Origin: Crambe crambe
Lineage: Eukaryota; Porifera; Demospongiae; Poecilosclerida; Crambeidae
Assembly (NCBI GenBank): GCA_963924555.1
Contig: OZ004589.1
Location: 372,001 to 436,000, forward strand
DNA: 64,000 nt
Direction: 5' to 3'
Numbering within the stretch: position 1 is the first letter of the stretch; every line of letters starts with the position of its first letter. The notes below the pieces were generated by a model. It was not told the DNA's origin. It was given only the letters and a program-made list of their open reading frames with translations, and did not search any database. The position numbers and the translations under genes are program-made. Shown here one piece after another: positions 26,010 to 40,657 of the stretch.

Positions 26010-26703
26010 GGATACTAGCGAGCGTTCCTCCAGTCCATCCATGGCCCATTTCCTCTGATAATTCATGAGGAATATGAATGATGGGACAAGACCATTGTGC
26101 CAAAAAGCAAACATTTCTGTTTGAATAGAGAATAGATCCTTACAGATGCTGCATATTAATAGTGATAGGTGATACAGTAGCCAAGCAACAACGATGGAAC
26201 AAGTAATAATGTAGACTGTGATAGCTGAATCACCATAATAAGAGTTAAAAATACAATCACACGTCGGAAATATTCTTTTTATGAATTACTCTTCTTTTTT
26301 TGTGAAGCCTTTCTACAAAAGAAGAAAAACAGTCAGCGAATCCTTCAGCTGATAGAAGCCATCAAGCAAACAGTGAAAGTGAGCCTACCACGTTATTGGT
26401 CATCGGAAAGTAATTATTGGTCTCTAGATAGTAAATAAAAAACACGGCATCATTATACCATTATACCTTGTAGCTATTTCTTTTTATGAATTCTATAAGC
26501 AGAATAAAAAGCATGATCATAAAGAAGGCTCTTATTAACTAAAATTATAAGGAAACAGAGTGCTCAGAGGAAGAAGTATACATGTTATTATACAATCAAT
26601 TATTAATACCGACAAAATGAGACGCAAAAAAGAGTTGGTGATTGCTTCACTGGACACAGAACAATAACTAATTTTTCTTTTTTTTCACTATTATTATTAT
26701 GTT

Positions 26704-29700
26704 TTATCCCTCTATCTGATTGATGGAGGGATGGGGGTGGGTGGAGCCTGACTCCATGGTAACATTGTCATCCTGTATGGGTTTATCAGAGGGGACAGTG
26801 CCTTGGCCCACAGGCTGTTGTTGTTGTTGTTGTTGTTGTTGTTGGTGTGAGTCCCGAGCTTCTAGTTCATTTAGCAGAGCATTTGCTTCTTCAAGAGTAT
26901 CCTAATAATTAGAAGAAGAAACAGCAATAAAATTGCCATGTTTGTGTAAGAAATCTAGGCCCCCTAAATAACATCATATACCCTTGACAGAAAATTCCTA
27001 TATACATAATGTGCTGTCCTTACCTGTGCACTGACAGTTCGCTGGAACACTCTGGAAGATGTGGACTCATTAGAACTATTGGTCCAAGAGTAGTGGTCAG
27101 ACATCTGCACAGAGAGAGAGAGAGAGATCTATATTATGTACTTGCGTAACTAAGGTATGTACTGAGGTGTGTATTTTGATATTTTTTCATATTATAATTA
27201 GAGAAATGATCTACCTTTCTTCTGAGCCAGGGAACTGTCCACTGCCACTCCGATGCATGAGAAAGCAAAAAGTCCCTAGCAACCTTGCACCTGCACAACA
27301 CATAATGAAGGAATTACTAATGTTCTGGAGGTATTATGACTGTGACACTGAAGAAGGCATTGTTATAATGCCACTTCCAAGTATGGGATACTGATAATGA
27401 ACTGGAGTAATGATGCATGTATGATCACTGGACAGAGGTCAGTGACTACATACGTAAGTACCTGTTGGCCAGACCCACAAGAAACTTGATCCCTTGGTAG
27501 GTCTTTTTGGAGTCTGACTGTGTTGCGGATGAATTTGCTGATACCGTGTCTATGAAATAAATGAAATTTCAGTAACTAATTCTGTTCTTCTGTAGTGGTA
27601 CATGGCTGGTATGACTCACGGAATATGGAGACATGAGGCTTGTATTTGCCTCCTGTGATGGCAAAACTGATTCTCTTTTGTTGCAATAAGTCTTCTATCA
27701 GCTACAGATACAAGTGTGCATTAATTGAATCACAACAGGACATAGGGTGCATTAATTAGAATCAACATGCATTATATAGGGTGCATTAATTAGAATTGAT
27801 GTGCATTAATAAGAAAATTGCATCAATGATGTATTACCAGGATTTCTGTGAGGACCTTGAAGTAGTTTCTTATCTCATTTGAGGGGACAATGGAGATTTG
27901 TTGCTGGAGGTCTTCAATGGTGCAGGCAGAGAAACACTGGTTGTTCCAACTACAGAAACAAAAGGTGTCGGCAATGGCTTCACTAGCAGTGGCATCGCTG
28001 TCTCGTAGGGTCAACACACACTGCAAAGACAAACATACAGAGGGAAAAAGATAAGCTAAAAAGTACAGAGTGAATTTAGACATAGACAATGTGATAGAAT
28101 GTGACATAGCAGGTCAAATGCTAGAAGTAGTTATCTGACCACACCCATTGACACACCCACACAGTACCTCTCTGATGAATCTCTTGCTGCATTCTATGGT
28201 GAAGAGAGCTTGATGCATGCCATCAGAAGGTGGGTGGAGTTCGCTGAACTTTGCTGGGATCATGTAGGGGTTGACTTGTTCGTCATCTGCATCACTCTCA
28301 GACTCGAACATGGAGATATCTGTGTTCCGTACCAGAAGGGAGAGCGTGCAGTGGAGAGGGCCAAATTCCTTGACCTGATTGGAGCTCCACCGACGAGGGG
28401 TCTGTTGGGTGGAGTCTGCCTCTGCTGAATTCTTGGGGGAGGGGCCTAACAAGAAGTCCACCATCAAAACAAAGGCATCCTTCTCCAGCAGATGTCGGCA
28501 ACCTTGAGGCTGTAAATAATTTATACCATACGCATGGTACATTGCATAAGAATCCTTTGCCAAGTAATGTATCTTAGTTGACGACCCTTTACCAATTACA
28601 TTATTATGGGTCCTCTCTTCTCCTGACCCTTTACCTAAACACTTACAAGATCGGCATAGTTCTTGAAGAAATCGAAGTATTCCGCACATGTCTTGCTATT
28701 ATCAATGACATCCTTTTCCAGCATCTGAAGCAAGGTATTCACTATCACAGCGATGGGTCCTTCCTCCTGATCAGACAAGAGAGAGAAAGGGAGAGGAGAG
28801 AGCATTAGTATTATGATGGTATTTTAGCTTACTGTAGGTGCTCCTAGTGTAATGTACTGCTTCATAGCACAAGACAAGATGCGACAATAAGACTGTCTCA
28901 CTTCCTTGTTGGTACATTCCAACAGAAATGGCCTACAGAGAGAACAGAGAGGAAGAGGGAGGGAGTGAGTGAGGGAGAGAGGGAGTGAGTGAGGGAGGGA
29001 GGGAGGGAGTGAGTGAGGGAGAGAGAGGGAGATAGATATAAGGGAACTTGCTGTCTCTATGTATACATACTTCAGATAGTTAGCTCCCTCTGGACTTCCC
29101 AGTAACTCGACCAACCAGGAACAGGCTTCCTTGCAGCTGCAAAGCAGCTGGCACACGTTCCTCACCCACTGCTCCAGATCAACTCTTCACAATAAAAACA
29201 CAATGATGCAGTGGAGTCAAAAGGGTACGTATGTATGTCCTGACCTTAGCTTCTTTCTCATTCTGAAGTAGGTGTGGAAGAAGAAATTGATGGCCAGTTG
29301 GATACTCACAGTTCCAAAGGAGGCATGGTTAGGATGCTGTGGATCCAAGCATATTTGCTGCTACATGCAGAACAAATGCATGTACATACATGTGGGATGT
29401 TCAATTTCCCCTCTCTCACCCCGCCCCACCCCCTCCCCCAAACTTAATCACTCTATAACTTACAAAGTTGCAGAAGGTAAGCCTGTGGATGAACAGGAAG
29501 TACTCGGGACAGTAGACGTCTCTGTGCTGCATGAACTGCAAGTTTTCCTCGTTGACACTACGTTGGATCGTGGCTGGCATGGAATCAGAAAAGATGTGTC
29601 TTTTCTCACCCTTCTGTACCAGAGCCTGGAAAGTAGGTAAAGGGTTTTTTGTCCACCAAAGTTTTTGCCATGCACCACCGGCACCATACAGTAAAGCGAA

Positions 29701-32111
29701 TAATATGCTATCCACCAATTTTGAGTACAGAGAAGTACACCAAAATATTCTATCCACCAATTTTTATGTAGAAGTACATTGTACCTGGAGTTGTGTAAGC
29801 TTGTCACCTGCTCCACTCTCCATGATGGGGGACAGAGGAGAAGTTGCCTCCACCCCACCGCTAGGGGGTGGGACCAACGTATCTGGTTCCTTGGATGACT
29901 TTACTTCCTCATAGAAGAGCATATATGCATTCCAGTACCGGATTCGGTTCTCGGATGAGCCACCACCATGAGTGGAATGGGCTGTGAAGGAAACATAAGG
30001 TTAAGGGTGGTTTCTCACCTCACTGCAAGGATTCAACGTACTATCATTGGCCTTGGCTTTGTAAGTTCCCCCGAAGCACTCTGCCTCTAGAGCCACGTCG
30101 TTCATGGAAAACTCATCCACAAGAACATCATTGAAGCGTAGCCATTGCCCCGAGCTGTTGCTTACCACTTCTGAAGTGGATACACTCGACAGATCTGACC
30201 TACAGCAGCAACAGGTACGAGAACACTAAAATGCTCGAAAAAGAATTTATACAGCAATATAACAGTATACATAGCAACAGTATACATAGCAACAGTATAC
30301 ATAGCAGGACAATAAATATTTGTTGTTATTTTTGTTGTTTTTTTTTTGGAATAAACTACTCGGTGTTCAAAGAAAACTTACTTCTTTTCCTTGATGAAGG
30401 AGTAGTAGTGACCTGCAGATGCTTGTCCAGAATGGACCACAATCCCCATCAACTCATACAGACGAGGCGTCCCGGCCTCTCCTTCCCCTTTCTCCACTCG
30501 AGAGATTCCTTCATTGGTGTATGGTTCCATATCCAGCATATATGGAAACTGTAGAGATGATGTGTGGAGCACTAAAATACATTATTTCCTGCTAAGTTTT
30601 ACATACGTACCTCAAATAAATCATCGTATTTGATGGCACGGTTGGCCTCCCAATCATAGTCAAACCTCTTGAGCTGCACCACAAGCACAGGGGGGAGTGT
30701 CTTGATACACATCCTCTTCAAAGTGTCCCTTTTTTCCTCACACTTCTCGCAGAGGTACGCATTGTCCCCCTCCAGCCAATCACCCTTCACATACTCTTTC
30801 AAAGACTCCTCCAACTTCTTGGATTTGATCGGCAGGGAGAGGGAGAGGAAAGACTCTTCCCTCTCGTACGTATGTTCACACCCACGGCAAATCTTCTGGT
30901 CCAGAAAAGCGCCACCGAACGTCTTTTGGAAAATTTGAGGGCAAGACTTTTTCTATCAAACAAAATAAGTAAACAAACAAACAAACAAACAATGAATGAA
31001 TCCAAACGAACTCTCTACTTCTAACCTTTAACTGCTCATCAATTTGGTCTGTGAGATTACAGAAGAAATCGAAGGCGTCTTGCTGCTCCCTCACGTTGAC
31101 AGGTTGTCCCCAAAGTTTGAACTTCTTCCAAAATGACTCTGGAGAATAATACTGCAACTTGCTCTGTAGCAAGTGACCAAAGACACACTGCAGCTCGGGC
31201 AGGATCCTGGAGAGACAAACGGAAGTAAAGAAGGAACAGGAAGGAAAAATGAACAGATACACACTCACGTTTCATCTTCTTCCTCTTCTTCATCCTCATA
31301 ACTGAGTATAACCTGAAATAAAGCACACCATAAATGTACATGAAATGAAGCACACTGTAGAGATGTACATGAAATAAAGCACACCATAGAGATGTACATG
31401 AAATAAGCACACTAGAGATGTACATGAAATAAAGCACATCATAGAGATGTACATGAAATAAGCACACTAGAGATGTACATGAAATAAAGCACACCATAGA
31501 GATGTACATGAAATAAGCACACTAGAGATGTACATGAAATAAAGCACACTAGAGATGTACATGAGATGTACATGTGAATATAAAATGAATGATACATACC
31601 TGTCTGATGGGTGGAGTCATGTAGAGCTGTTGGAGTACAGAGTTCATGTAGCAAGTAGCACCTGCATTCTTCAAGCCTACAAATCCACATGAACTTCGAC
31701 CTACAACTGGAGGCAGGAACTTAAAAGAAAAAAAAAGAAAGAAAGAAGGCTAGTATTTCCCGTCCATTTTGCCCACACCCACTTACCTCCCACTCCTTAG
31801 CAATCTGTGGATTAGCTTTGTGGTGCATGGTGATGAGTTGTTTAGCAACCATGGCAAAGTTCTCATAGCAACCAGTGCAAAGTTCAACGACCAAGTCGTA
31901 AGCTGCCACACGAGTATTGACATCTGTACACCTGCAAGTATATACATGTATCATGGACATGCTAGGCCCAATGGTACATGCACTGCATACACATCCACGT
32001 ACGTGGGGTTGATGCTGACAATGCCTGGTGGGCGTGGCTCATCAGAGTCGAGGATCATCTTGGATGCTGGGAATAGATAACTGGACACCAGTTTAGAGGC
32101 AAGGTCATGTC

Positions 32112-32197
<86 letters not shown>

Positions 32198-35100
32198 CCT
32201 ATTTCTGATTCCTTTGATCATATCCCTAGCCCTAGCCCTCACCTAATTTTAACTTATCAGACTCTTCGAATGTGTACAGGATCCTGCAAAGCTGGAGGTG
32301 TCCTCCTAGGAGGGTCTGGAAGGCGTGGCAAGGGGGAGGAGGGATCTTCACCTCGTCCAGCCACTTGAGCTCCACCTTCAACATCTGAACAGCGTCAAGG
32401 TCAAAGGTCTCTTGCTCATAGCCTATGATGCAATTAAATTAAAATAGAATTCTTAAAATACTGTTGAATGTTTACCTTTGCTGTCATGCAGGAGATTACA
32501 GAGGAGGTCAAAGTACTCCACACATCTCTCCCACTGTGGCACCACAGCTTCTTCCAGACTGTATTTCCATAGAGACTCAGGGTGATCCAGGAGCAGCTGC
32601 AGGAAGAACTGAACAGGAGTCTCGATGGAAGCTGTCTTGGGTCGTTTGACAGCAATGGTATCAGACATTGGAGGATGTAAGGACACTATATATATATATA
32701 TAGTCATTGGAGAAATCAAAAGGTCAAAGGTCAATCAAATCAATCAAATATGATATTGAACATACATACACGACCCTTAAATAGACCAACAGGTTCTACT
32801 TACCCGTATCTATTTCCTGACAGAGTTGGTTGAGCTGTGTTGCCATGGCAAGACGCACATCGGGATGGGGACAGCCCAGCAGGATGTCAATGACAAACTC
32901 TCCAACGCGAGGAAGAGTGTAGAAGATGTTCAATAAGGAGCAACGGAGCTTTAAGCACGTCATCAGCAACTCCAAAGACTCACACGCAATGGCTGCATTC
33001 TGTGCGAGTGAGGGGATAGGAAAGATGTTAGATAAATTTATCTGCAATATCTTCATGCCAAAACGAAGATCAATGAGTACTCTTTTATTATGATAGATAC
33101 CTTGGAAGATACTGCATTGTCTTCCTGTGCGACACATATTCCAGCTCGCAGCTGGTTGATCCTCCCCTCGTCACTCATGGCTGGGGAAGGGGAAGGGGAG
33201 TGTCCCCCTCGCTGCTGGGGAACAGAGGGAGACTCGGAGTCCCCGATGCTGGCAAGGTGGAGCTGGCCAGCTGCTGCCGACCAACACACTCGAATCAGGT
33301 GGGCCAGAGTTGTCCCAAAATCCGCAACGCTCATCGTCTGCAAGATCAAACAGAGAAAGAATTGTAAACGGTGAAGTAGTATCATATTGTATTGTATTGC
33401 ATTGTATTGTATTATATTGTATTGTATTGAACATATGCAATGATCAAATACACCTATCAAGTTTATCACAGTGAAACTTCTGATAAAAGACTTTCCAAAA
33501 GAATACCATTTTATACACACTCTATACAAAACAACTATCAAAATAGGACAACCTCTCTACAAAGGATAAAAGATGGGTCCCAAGTGTGTCCATTTCCACT
33601 GTATCTTTTTCTCCCCGACTCACTGACCTCTATGGTTAGTCTTGCAGCCTCATCCTCTGTGCTCAGTGCCTTTCCCAACCTCTGTCTCTCTGTCACGCTT
33701 CCTTCCTGAGAGACTTTCTCTGCCAGTGGGATTCCCCCCTCTCCCCCCGTGGGTCTGAGGGAGGCGGGGCAAGAGTCCTCCTCCCCTGCCACTGTGGAAG
33801 ATTGGGAGGTGGAGGAGTGTTGTCGGAAGGGGACACGGGGCGCTTGTGACAAGTTCCCCTGGTTACACAGGAGAAATCTAAGAAAGAGAGCATGATCAAA
33901 TAATCATGTGGAGAGAGAGATCACTGACCTTGCCAAGGTGAGAGCAATGGCGTAGCAGTCCTGTCTGATGGTGAGGTCCACGTTGGAAGGGAGGGCATTC
34001 CTCTGGAGCACGTTGATGACAGATTTGAGTCCTCCATGTTCCAGGAAGGTCCTGCGGAAGAAAAGGGCAGGGTTGTACTCACTCTCCTTTTGTCCATCCA
34101 TGGGGGGCGTAGGAATAGGGTCAATGGGGATCAGACGACAGCTAAGAACCTGGAAGATCGTAGTAGGAATTTCACAAGCAAATAAAGTCCCATCCACAAA
34201 ACAGCAAATAAGGGATTCCCCACCAACACACTAAAAGTAAGGGATTTCCCCCACCAACACACTGGATTCCCCCACCCACATGTACACACCTCCAAGTGGT
34301 AGAGGAGTTGGGTGGAAGAGGTCCCACTAGGAGAAAATAGTTGCTCCAGCACTTTCTGAGGGGTGGAGCCTTTCTCCTGCAAGTCCTCTGAAGCCCCACC
34401 CCCTAACTGAGGACTGAAGACTTCCAGTGCCTGCAATATCCGGGAGTCTGTGGGAACCAGCATCAGGAGGTTGCGCACTTCCTTGATGACCCGAGTGCTC
34501 CCCAACGAACACAGCTTCTCCATCTTGATAAAGAACTCCTCCCTTGAAGCCAGGATCACCCCAGGCAAGTTACGCTCCTGCTCGTTAGCCAGCGATTGCC
34601 TCTGGGCATTTCCTTCAGATGTCTGGGTAGGGGGAGAGATACAACATATCCTCATATCCTCCCATCACACCCAGACACACCCCTTCACAACTGTACCCAC
34701 CACACCCACCTATACAGACACACCCCTTCACAACTGTACCCACCACACCCACCTATACAGACACACCCCTTCATAACTGTACCCACCACACCCACCTACA
34801 CAACTGTATCCACCACATCCACCTAGACACACTCTTCACAACTGTACCCACCACACCCACCTACACAGACACACCCATCACAATTGTACCCACCACACCC
34901 ACCTACACACCCCTTCACCTTCACAACTCTACCCACCACACCCACCTACACAGACACACCCATCACAATTGTACCCACCACACCCACCTACACACCCCTT
35001 CACAACTCTACCCACCACACCCACCCTTCCCTTTGACTGTACCTGCCACACCCACCTAAACAAACACACCCTCTTACCTCCCCCCCACGACTGTACCCAC

Positions 35101-37123
35101 TGCCAGAAGAACCACTAAAAGTCTTGATAATGAGAGTGGGTGGATCCCCAAAGTCCAACTGATAGACCAGTCTGTTGTTATCGACACTGTCCAACCAGCG
35201 GTCAGTGATCCCCATGGTGACGTGGTGGAGGGAGACATTGAGCCTGTGAGCTATCTTGTGTCTGATGGAGAGGAGACTCTCATTGGAGTGACACTCCAAT
35301 TTGAACACTGGCTTCTGCTGGTCGGGGGTCACTGTCAGGACCATCCGGTGACCATGGAAACAAGACCCATGAGATGGTACACTCCTGGGAAAGTGATGGG
35401 TCTCCTGCAGGACAAGATCGGAAACGTACGTAAATTACAGTTTCAAAAAATGACCATTGGCACATGTACGTACTTCAACAGCAGAGATGTAGCGCTGTGC
35501 AAGTAGGAGGAGTCTTTCTATGGCCTGGAAGCTCAGCTCAGGGTCAGCAATGTGGCCAGTGCTGGACCTAGCAGGACTGGTTCCCCTAGTGCCGTCTATC
35601 TCTGTCAGATCATTGAGACGACGAAAACACTCTTCGATGAATCTCAGGTGGACCCCTCTTACATCCTGCATTAGTCATATGACATAATCTGAATCATGTG
35701 ACTACATCACATGTTGTGTGACTATCACATGATACAATTATAAATGTCATGTGACTACAGTCATCAGAGTATGAGTGGTCATGTGACCAATACCTTCTTT
35801 AACTTGACACTGAGCCCTTGGTAGCTGACTTGGAGAATATTGTTGATCAGTTCATCAGCAATCTTTGTATCCTTCACCTCCAGGGCAGCCTGAGAAGTCA
35901 TGTGAGAGTCATATGACAAAGAACAAAGGTTTGTGGATCAGGGAGATTAACTCACCCGCCATAAATAGTCCAATCCTGTAAGATCCTGATTCTCAACAAT
36001 CTGTGAAATATAAGCATACTCGTATACACACTCACCAGTGACTGGTAAGAGGTAATCATCTCTTTTCCACCAGTCTCAAAGAAGTGACCACACCCACCTA
36101 CACTCTATATTATACTTACCAGTGACTGGTAAGAGGTACTCATCCTCTTTAATTTCCTTTCCACCAGATTGATGGTCTCAAAGAAGTTGCGAAGACAATG
36201 ATAACCAGCAGTGTCCAGGATGAGAGGATCCACCTTCAGGACGTGCATGTTGAACATAAAGCTCTGAGTCTCGTGTTCCAAGTCGTTCATCCCCTTATCA
36301 AACCACTGAAAGGCAAGCTACAGTCCAGTCATGTGTGCAAATGTAAGACATGTTAGTAAAGTACAGAGAGATGGAGAGAAAGTGTGAGAGGCTGAGACTA
36401 ATATAATAATGTCATAACTTGAGAGACTCTGAAAGTGTGAATGGTTGAGGACTGATAATAGAGGACTGATAATATGTTTTTCAGCATGAAAGAATTCTGA
36501 CTCACAAGAGTGTCACATGGTAAATATAGCTGAGAATTCCACTACTCACAGTTCTGTCTTCCTCACAGGCATTGGGGTTGGAGATGAGAGTATCCCACAC
36601 TTCCCCAGCCCTCTTGTTGGGCATGTAGAGTGCTCCATCTTGAAGCAGGAAGGCCATGAATTGAAGATGAACCTCCATACACTGCATCCAACACATATGT
36701 ACATAGAGTCATTTAGTTAGTGCCACATCTGTATCTCCAGACTCACCCCTGTACCTAGAGTGTCACACCCATCTGCATAGTGCCACACAGTCTTATCTAG
36801 CCCCAACCCTCTTACGTACCTCTCTGTGAGTGTACCTCCCGTCCACCAACACGTCTCCTGTCAGTTGCTCCTCGTTGTCCTGACACTGCTGGACAGCACG
36901 GGCATGACTCTTTATCAAACTGGTACACGACAAGCGAATCAGGTCATACTGACGCTGCAGCTCTGCTACTTGATGCTGAATCAGCAAGCAAAATTGTGCT
37001 GAATCAGCAATTTGAGTGTTGATGAGAAAGCTCACCTGGTCTTTGTGGCCATACCCACTCTTGCAAAAACCCTTAGCAAACCTGTGCAACTGTCTGAAGG
37101 CAGACACAACCCACACTCCCTGC

Positions 37124-37215
<92 letters not shown>

Positions 37216-38880
37216 TACAATTGAAATACACACACCACATCCACCTACCTTCTTGACATCCTCTACACACTTGCTGATGTAGCTCTTCTTCTCGGCCTCT
37301 TTGGTGTGGTAGGAGTCGATGAGGATGGTCGAGTGTGACTCTAATGCTAGTTCAACCATCTCCCTGCTCAGCTGAGGAAGGTGAGCCAGCGTCCAGAGCA
37401 GCTCTAAAATCTTGGAGGCCGTCTTCCCCTGACGATCATCCCTACCAAGCTTCCCAATCAGTTCTAGCAGCTTCTCACGATAACGATCAGACTCAGATTC
37501 CTCCCAGCTCTGCAAAAATAACAATCATAAATGAAATCAGCCTCTTTCCTCTGGTTCCCAAGATTTGATATTCTATCCTTCTCCAATACTTTGTACCTTC
37601 TTTATGAGCTGGAAGAGATGGTCCAAGTTGCTTGGAGCAGAGCGAGAGGCAGCAGCTGCTATAAGTCCATGCACATTCTCTATCTGTGTACAGTAAACAA
37701 GATACTGACAAGAATCCAAGAGTATACAGAATAAATATACTGTATTGACTTCAGGATATACTGACCTGCACAGGGTTCTTGTCCACTTGCATTTCCCACA
37801 TGGTGGTGAGTTCCTCCATGGAAAGCTGAGAGCCAAGAAACTCAACCAATGACTTGATCTTCTCACAGTACTGAGACTGATGCAGGTTGCCTGAGGGTTG
37901 CAAAACAATACTGCATGAAAGAGATATGGCTGACCACCTTTAAACACTATTATTATGTCAACATGCACTTCATGGCCATGAACACAAACCAAAGAATTCC
38001 TGTCCATCTCTTCTGCTCGAAAAAAACAACAAAAAAACAACAACAACAAACAACCATTATCTCTCTCAAATTAGCCCTTTGACAGTGAGCAAGGGAGCAA
38101 GTATTTCTATGGATTTTAGAGCTGATGGCTCTGTTAAGTTATGTAAGTGGCAGGCAGCTGCATGCATAGAAAGCTGTAATGCTTACCATAAAACACTTAG
38201 ATTAATACAATGCCTGATATTCAACCCTTCCTGGTATGTCACATTCCCTAGGGGCATATCAAAGTGTCCTGATTGTAGGGGTCACCTTATCATCAAGCTT
38301 CATCAAGGACAGTTATTCTTAAGATCTCCTCCCACGTATTAGTAAATATCAATGAACCTTGCAGTGCAATGGACAGGACCTTCTCCTCCACCAGCCACTC
38401 CGTGATCCTGTCCGCAGAAATGGGACTACGTACCCCCCGTGCAGCTGCTTGGAAAGGTTCCTCTGTCAATCTTACCACTTCCTTCAGGGCGTTCATCTTT
38501 GCATTAAAGTGTGGGATCTTGAGCATGCGAATAGTGATGCTCATTCGCAAATTATCGACAGTGGTGGCAATATCTCGCAAGGAGCAGCGAAGGATGATGA
38601 TTTTCAGGGATTTAAGGAGATCAGAGACACACCCCACCTCCTTGTCCTTCAGGCTCTCGTCGGAAAGATTGTGAATAAATCGAATGGCATGAAGTATTGC
38701 CCGGGAAAACTCAGCTTTGAGAAAAGTGGAGTTGATGTAGTCGTCACAGCCCCCAAAGGGCTGGAAGAGAGCAGTCAGTTCTTGGAGGGTGATTCCTTCA
38801 GTGTTGACAGCATTTTTGATGGCCTCAACTCCTCCATGCTGAGAAAACTGTATCAACAGGAGATTAATATGGTCATAGTA

Positions 38881-38922
<42 letters not shown>

Positions 38923-40657
38923 ACACAGTACAAGGCCTCTCTTTCTCTCTCTTTCTTTCTCATTCGCTCTCTCTCTCTCTCCTCACAATGTTCATTATCT
39001 CCACGAGCCATCCCTTGGGGTCTTTGTGTGTGTGAAAATGTGGCATCTGAGCAAAAACTTTCCCTTCCCCGAGAATCCTGTTCCAGCGAGAAAAATCGGT
39101 CCTCTTGTTCTTCATCTTGACGTGATAGTTAGCATCAGCATTGAGGACCATGGCCAGCAAGTGGAGCAGGTACACCGGGATGGGCTCCTGTTTCAGCCGC
39201 TCAGCAATGAGCTCCATGAGAATGCGACACATATCTAAAATACCCTCCATTATGGACTGGTCCCATCGAAACACTGCATCATGAGTCACCAGCTACACAA
39301 ACCATAAATGAGTCAGCAACCAAAACTGCATAATGAGCAGTTGCCTGTAATATTTGCTTAGATACAGCACTCACTCCTTTCATAATAATGGGAGTAATCT
39401 CAATTATCTCTCTATTCAAGAGATACACACGGTTACAATAGGACTCCAAAGAATCTTCAATGCAACATCCAACACACCCCCAACCTGTTGCATGTGACTC
39501 TATATGGAGTCTTCAATTCAACACACCCCCAACCTGTTACATGTGACTCTAAGGAGCCTTCAATGTGACGTCAAACACACCCCCAACCTGTAAGGAGTCT
39601 TCAATGTGACACACCTCAATTTGACATCCAACACACCCTTCAATGTGACTGTCCAACACACCTCACAACCTGACTGTCCAACACACCTCACAACCTGTAT
39701 AATTCTGACTCACCTTATTGAAAGAATCTGGCATTGTCTTCTCCAGAAACTTCTTGCAATTCTCATCTCCCTCGGCTATTCCAGGACCTATGAAAGTCCC
39801 AGTGCAACAAGCAACCAGTTCAAAATACACATTACATCAATAATATCAACTGTCATGTCCTTTACACCTCAAGGCAGAGACTATTTACCTTCCCTGATCA
39901 TTCGAATGGCTGCCACCATGCATATAGACAGAGATTCGTCTCTTTTGTAGGGGATGGACCACTGATCGGTGTGCACCCTTCCTTCCAACTCGTAGTAATG
40001 TGTCAGGGGAAACTCTATCGATGACGTCATCCCACTTCCATCTTCTACCACGCCCACATCCTGTGGAGTGGGCGTGGCTAGTTTATCCTCTTGCTCCCTG
40101 AGGAGGGGTGGAGGGGACGAATCAACCTCTCGTTGGTTATTACTAACAATGTCTTCATAACGAGGAAGTTGTCCTTCGTATCTACTGCCCTCGTGGACTT
40201 GAGGACCATATTCGTATTCCTGCTGCCCACCAATACGACGAAACTCCTCCTCCTCCTCCTCCTCCTCCTGGATATGCCGGACATGCCCCTCCCCTTCCCT
40301 GATGTCCTCCTCTATGTCTTGGATCGTATCTTCCTCCAGAGAGTAACTGACAGTCGTTGAGTTGTGGTCAGACTCACCCCCAGAGCCAGGGTGAGTCTCT
40401 GTGTCCCTCATATCAACATCATACGAGTCTCGAGAGTCCTGTGAGTCTTCGTGGGTGTAACGAGGGGGGTTGATGTCCCTGTACCCCTCCAGGATATTGA
40501 CATTGGACTCGGACATGGGGCTCTCTGGCAGGAGCATCTGGACAGCCTCTTGGGCATTATTATTGCAGCGACGAAGAATCTCTTTGATGTGATCCTCGTC
40601 CTGTGTGATTCCCATGGCTTTGATGGCGGAAATTGCTTCCTCCATGGGGTCACTCAT
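26704..40657 (-). CDS. USP24: Ubiquitin carboxyl-terminal hydrolase 24
   Basis: A large deubiquitinase on several dozen short exons. The first coding exon, 39889-40657, holds an N-terminal UBA domain ([16 protein letters not shown]) and an acidic linker, then the family block [14 protein letters not shown]. Helical repeats follow, then a ubiquitin-like domain near 35100-35340. In the USP domain, exon 31600-31719 carries the Cys box ([16 protein letters not shown]). Two CxxC pairs (CRGC, CEKC) form the zinc ribbon near 30650-30900. Exon 30382-30548 carries the His box ([13 protein letters not shown]), followed by WLRFND. The C-terminus matches USP24 rather than USP9X: exon 27024-27104 ([16 protein letters not shown]) and last exon 26704-26901, which adds ten glutamines. 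The Cys and His boxes are intact, so it should be active. Most exon edges were not fixed one by one. Confidence 0.9.
26815..26844 (-). repeat. Poly-glutamine tract in the last USP24 exon
   Basis: Nine CAA codons plus one CAG on the minus strand encode ten Gln in frame. An almost pure CAA run is liable to length change. Confidence 0.95.
28925..29035. repeat. GAGGGAGTGAGT-type simple repeat
   Basis: Purine-rich repeat of GAGGGA/GTGAGT units in a USP24 intron. Confidence 0.9.
30243..30306. repeat. Short tandem repeat, AACAGTATACATAGC
   Basis: About four tandem copies of a 15-bp unit in a USP24 intron. Confidence 0.9.
31318..31570. repeat. Minisatellite, GAGATGTACATGAAATAA units
   Basis: About eight copies of a roughly 26-32-bp unit alternating with AGCACACCATA or AGCACACTA. 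It lies in the USP24 intron next to the Cys-box exon. Spurious open frames on the minus strand come from it. Confidence 0.93.
32114..32193. repeat. (GA)n microsatellite
   Basis: About 40 uninterrupted GA units in a USP24 intron. Confidence 0.97.
33370..33430. repeat. (ATTGT)n microsatellite
   Basis: About a dozen ATTGT-type units in a USP24 intron. Confidence 0.9.
34660..35070. repeat. Minisatellite, CACAACTGTACCCACCACACC units
   Basis: Around ten diverged tandem copies of a unit of roughly 40-45 bp rich in CACCC, filling the USP24 intron just upstream of the ubiquitin-like-domain exon on the minus strand. Confidence 0.9.
37127..37213. repeat. (GA)n microsatellite
   Basis: About 43 GA units. 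On the minus strand it is a CT run leading into a splice acceptor of USP24. Confidence 0.97.
38880..38982. repeat. CT-rich microsatellite
   Basis: Two CT-rich runs, 38880-38920 and about 38938-38982, within a USP24 intron. Confidence 0.9.
39465..39700. repeat. Minisatellite, AACACACCCCCAACCTG units
   Basis: Diverged tandem units combining TCAATGTGAC and CAACACACC(C)CCAACCTG, in a USP24 intron. Confidence 0.8.

Larger units (their letters stand above)
24651..26703. other. Intergenic spacer between phosphatase and USP24
   Basis: About 2 kb without a recognised gene. It contains a (CA)n run at 25985-26009 and, on the minus strand, three exon-like segments listed separately. The region just upstream of 24650 must hold the phosphatase promoter; no clear motif is seen. 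Confidence 0.6.

Noticed and set aside
9164..26703. Two separate genes split at the 954-bp intron 20829-21782
   Set aside because: The upstream part ends at a phase-1 donor without a stop, and the downstream part begins with a phase-1 acceptor without a signal peptide. A single gene is simpler, though isoforms are possible.
31318..31570. CRISPR-like direct repeats
   Set aside because: Eukaryotic intron. Units are degenerate, the spacers are also repeats, and no cas genes are present. It is a minisatellite.
31057..31690. Minus-strand frames with repeated [17 protein letters not shown] sequence
   Set aside because: These are translations of the intronic minisatellite 31318-31570, between real USP24 exons.
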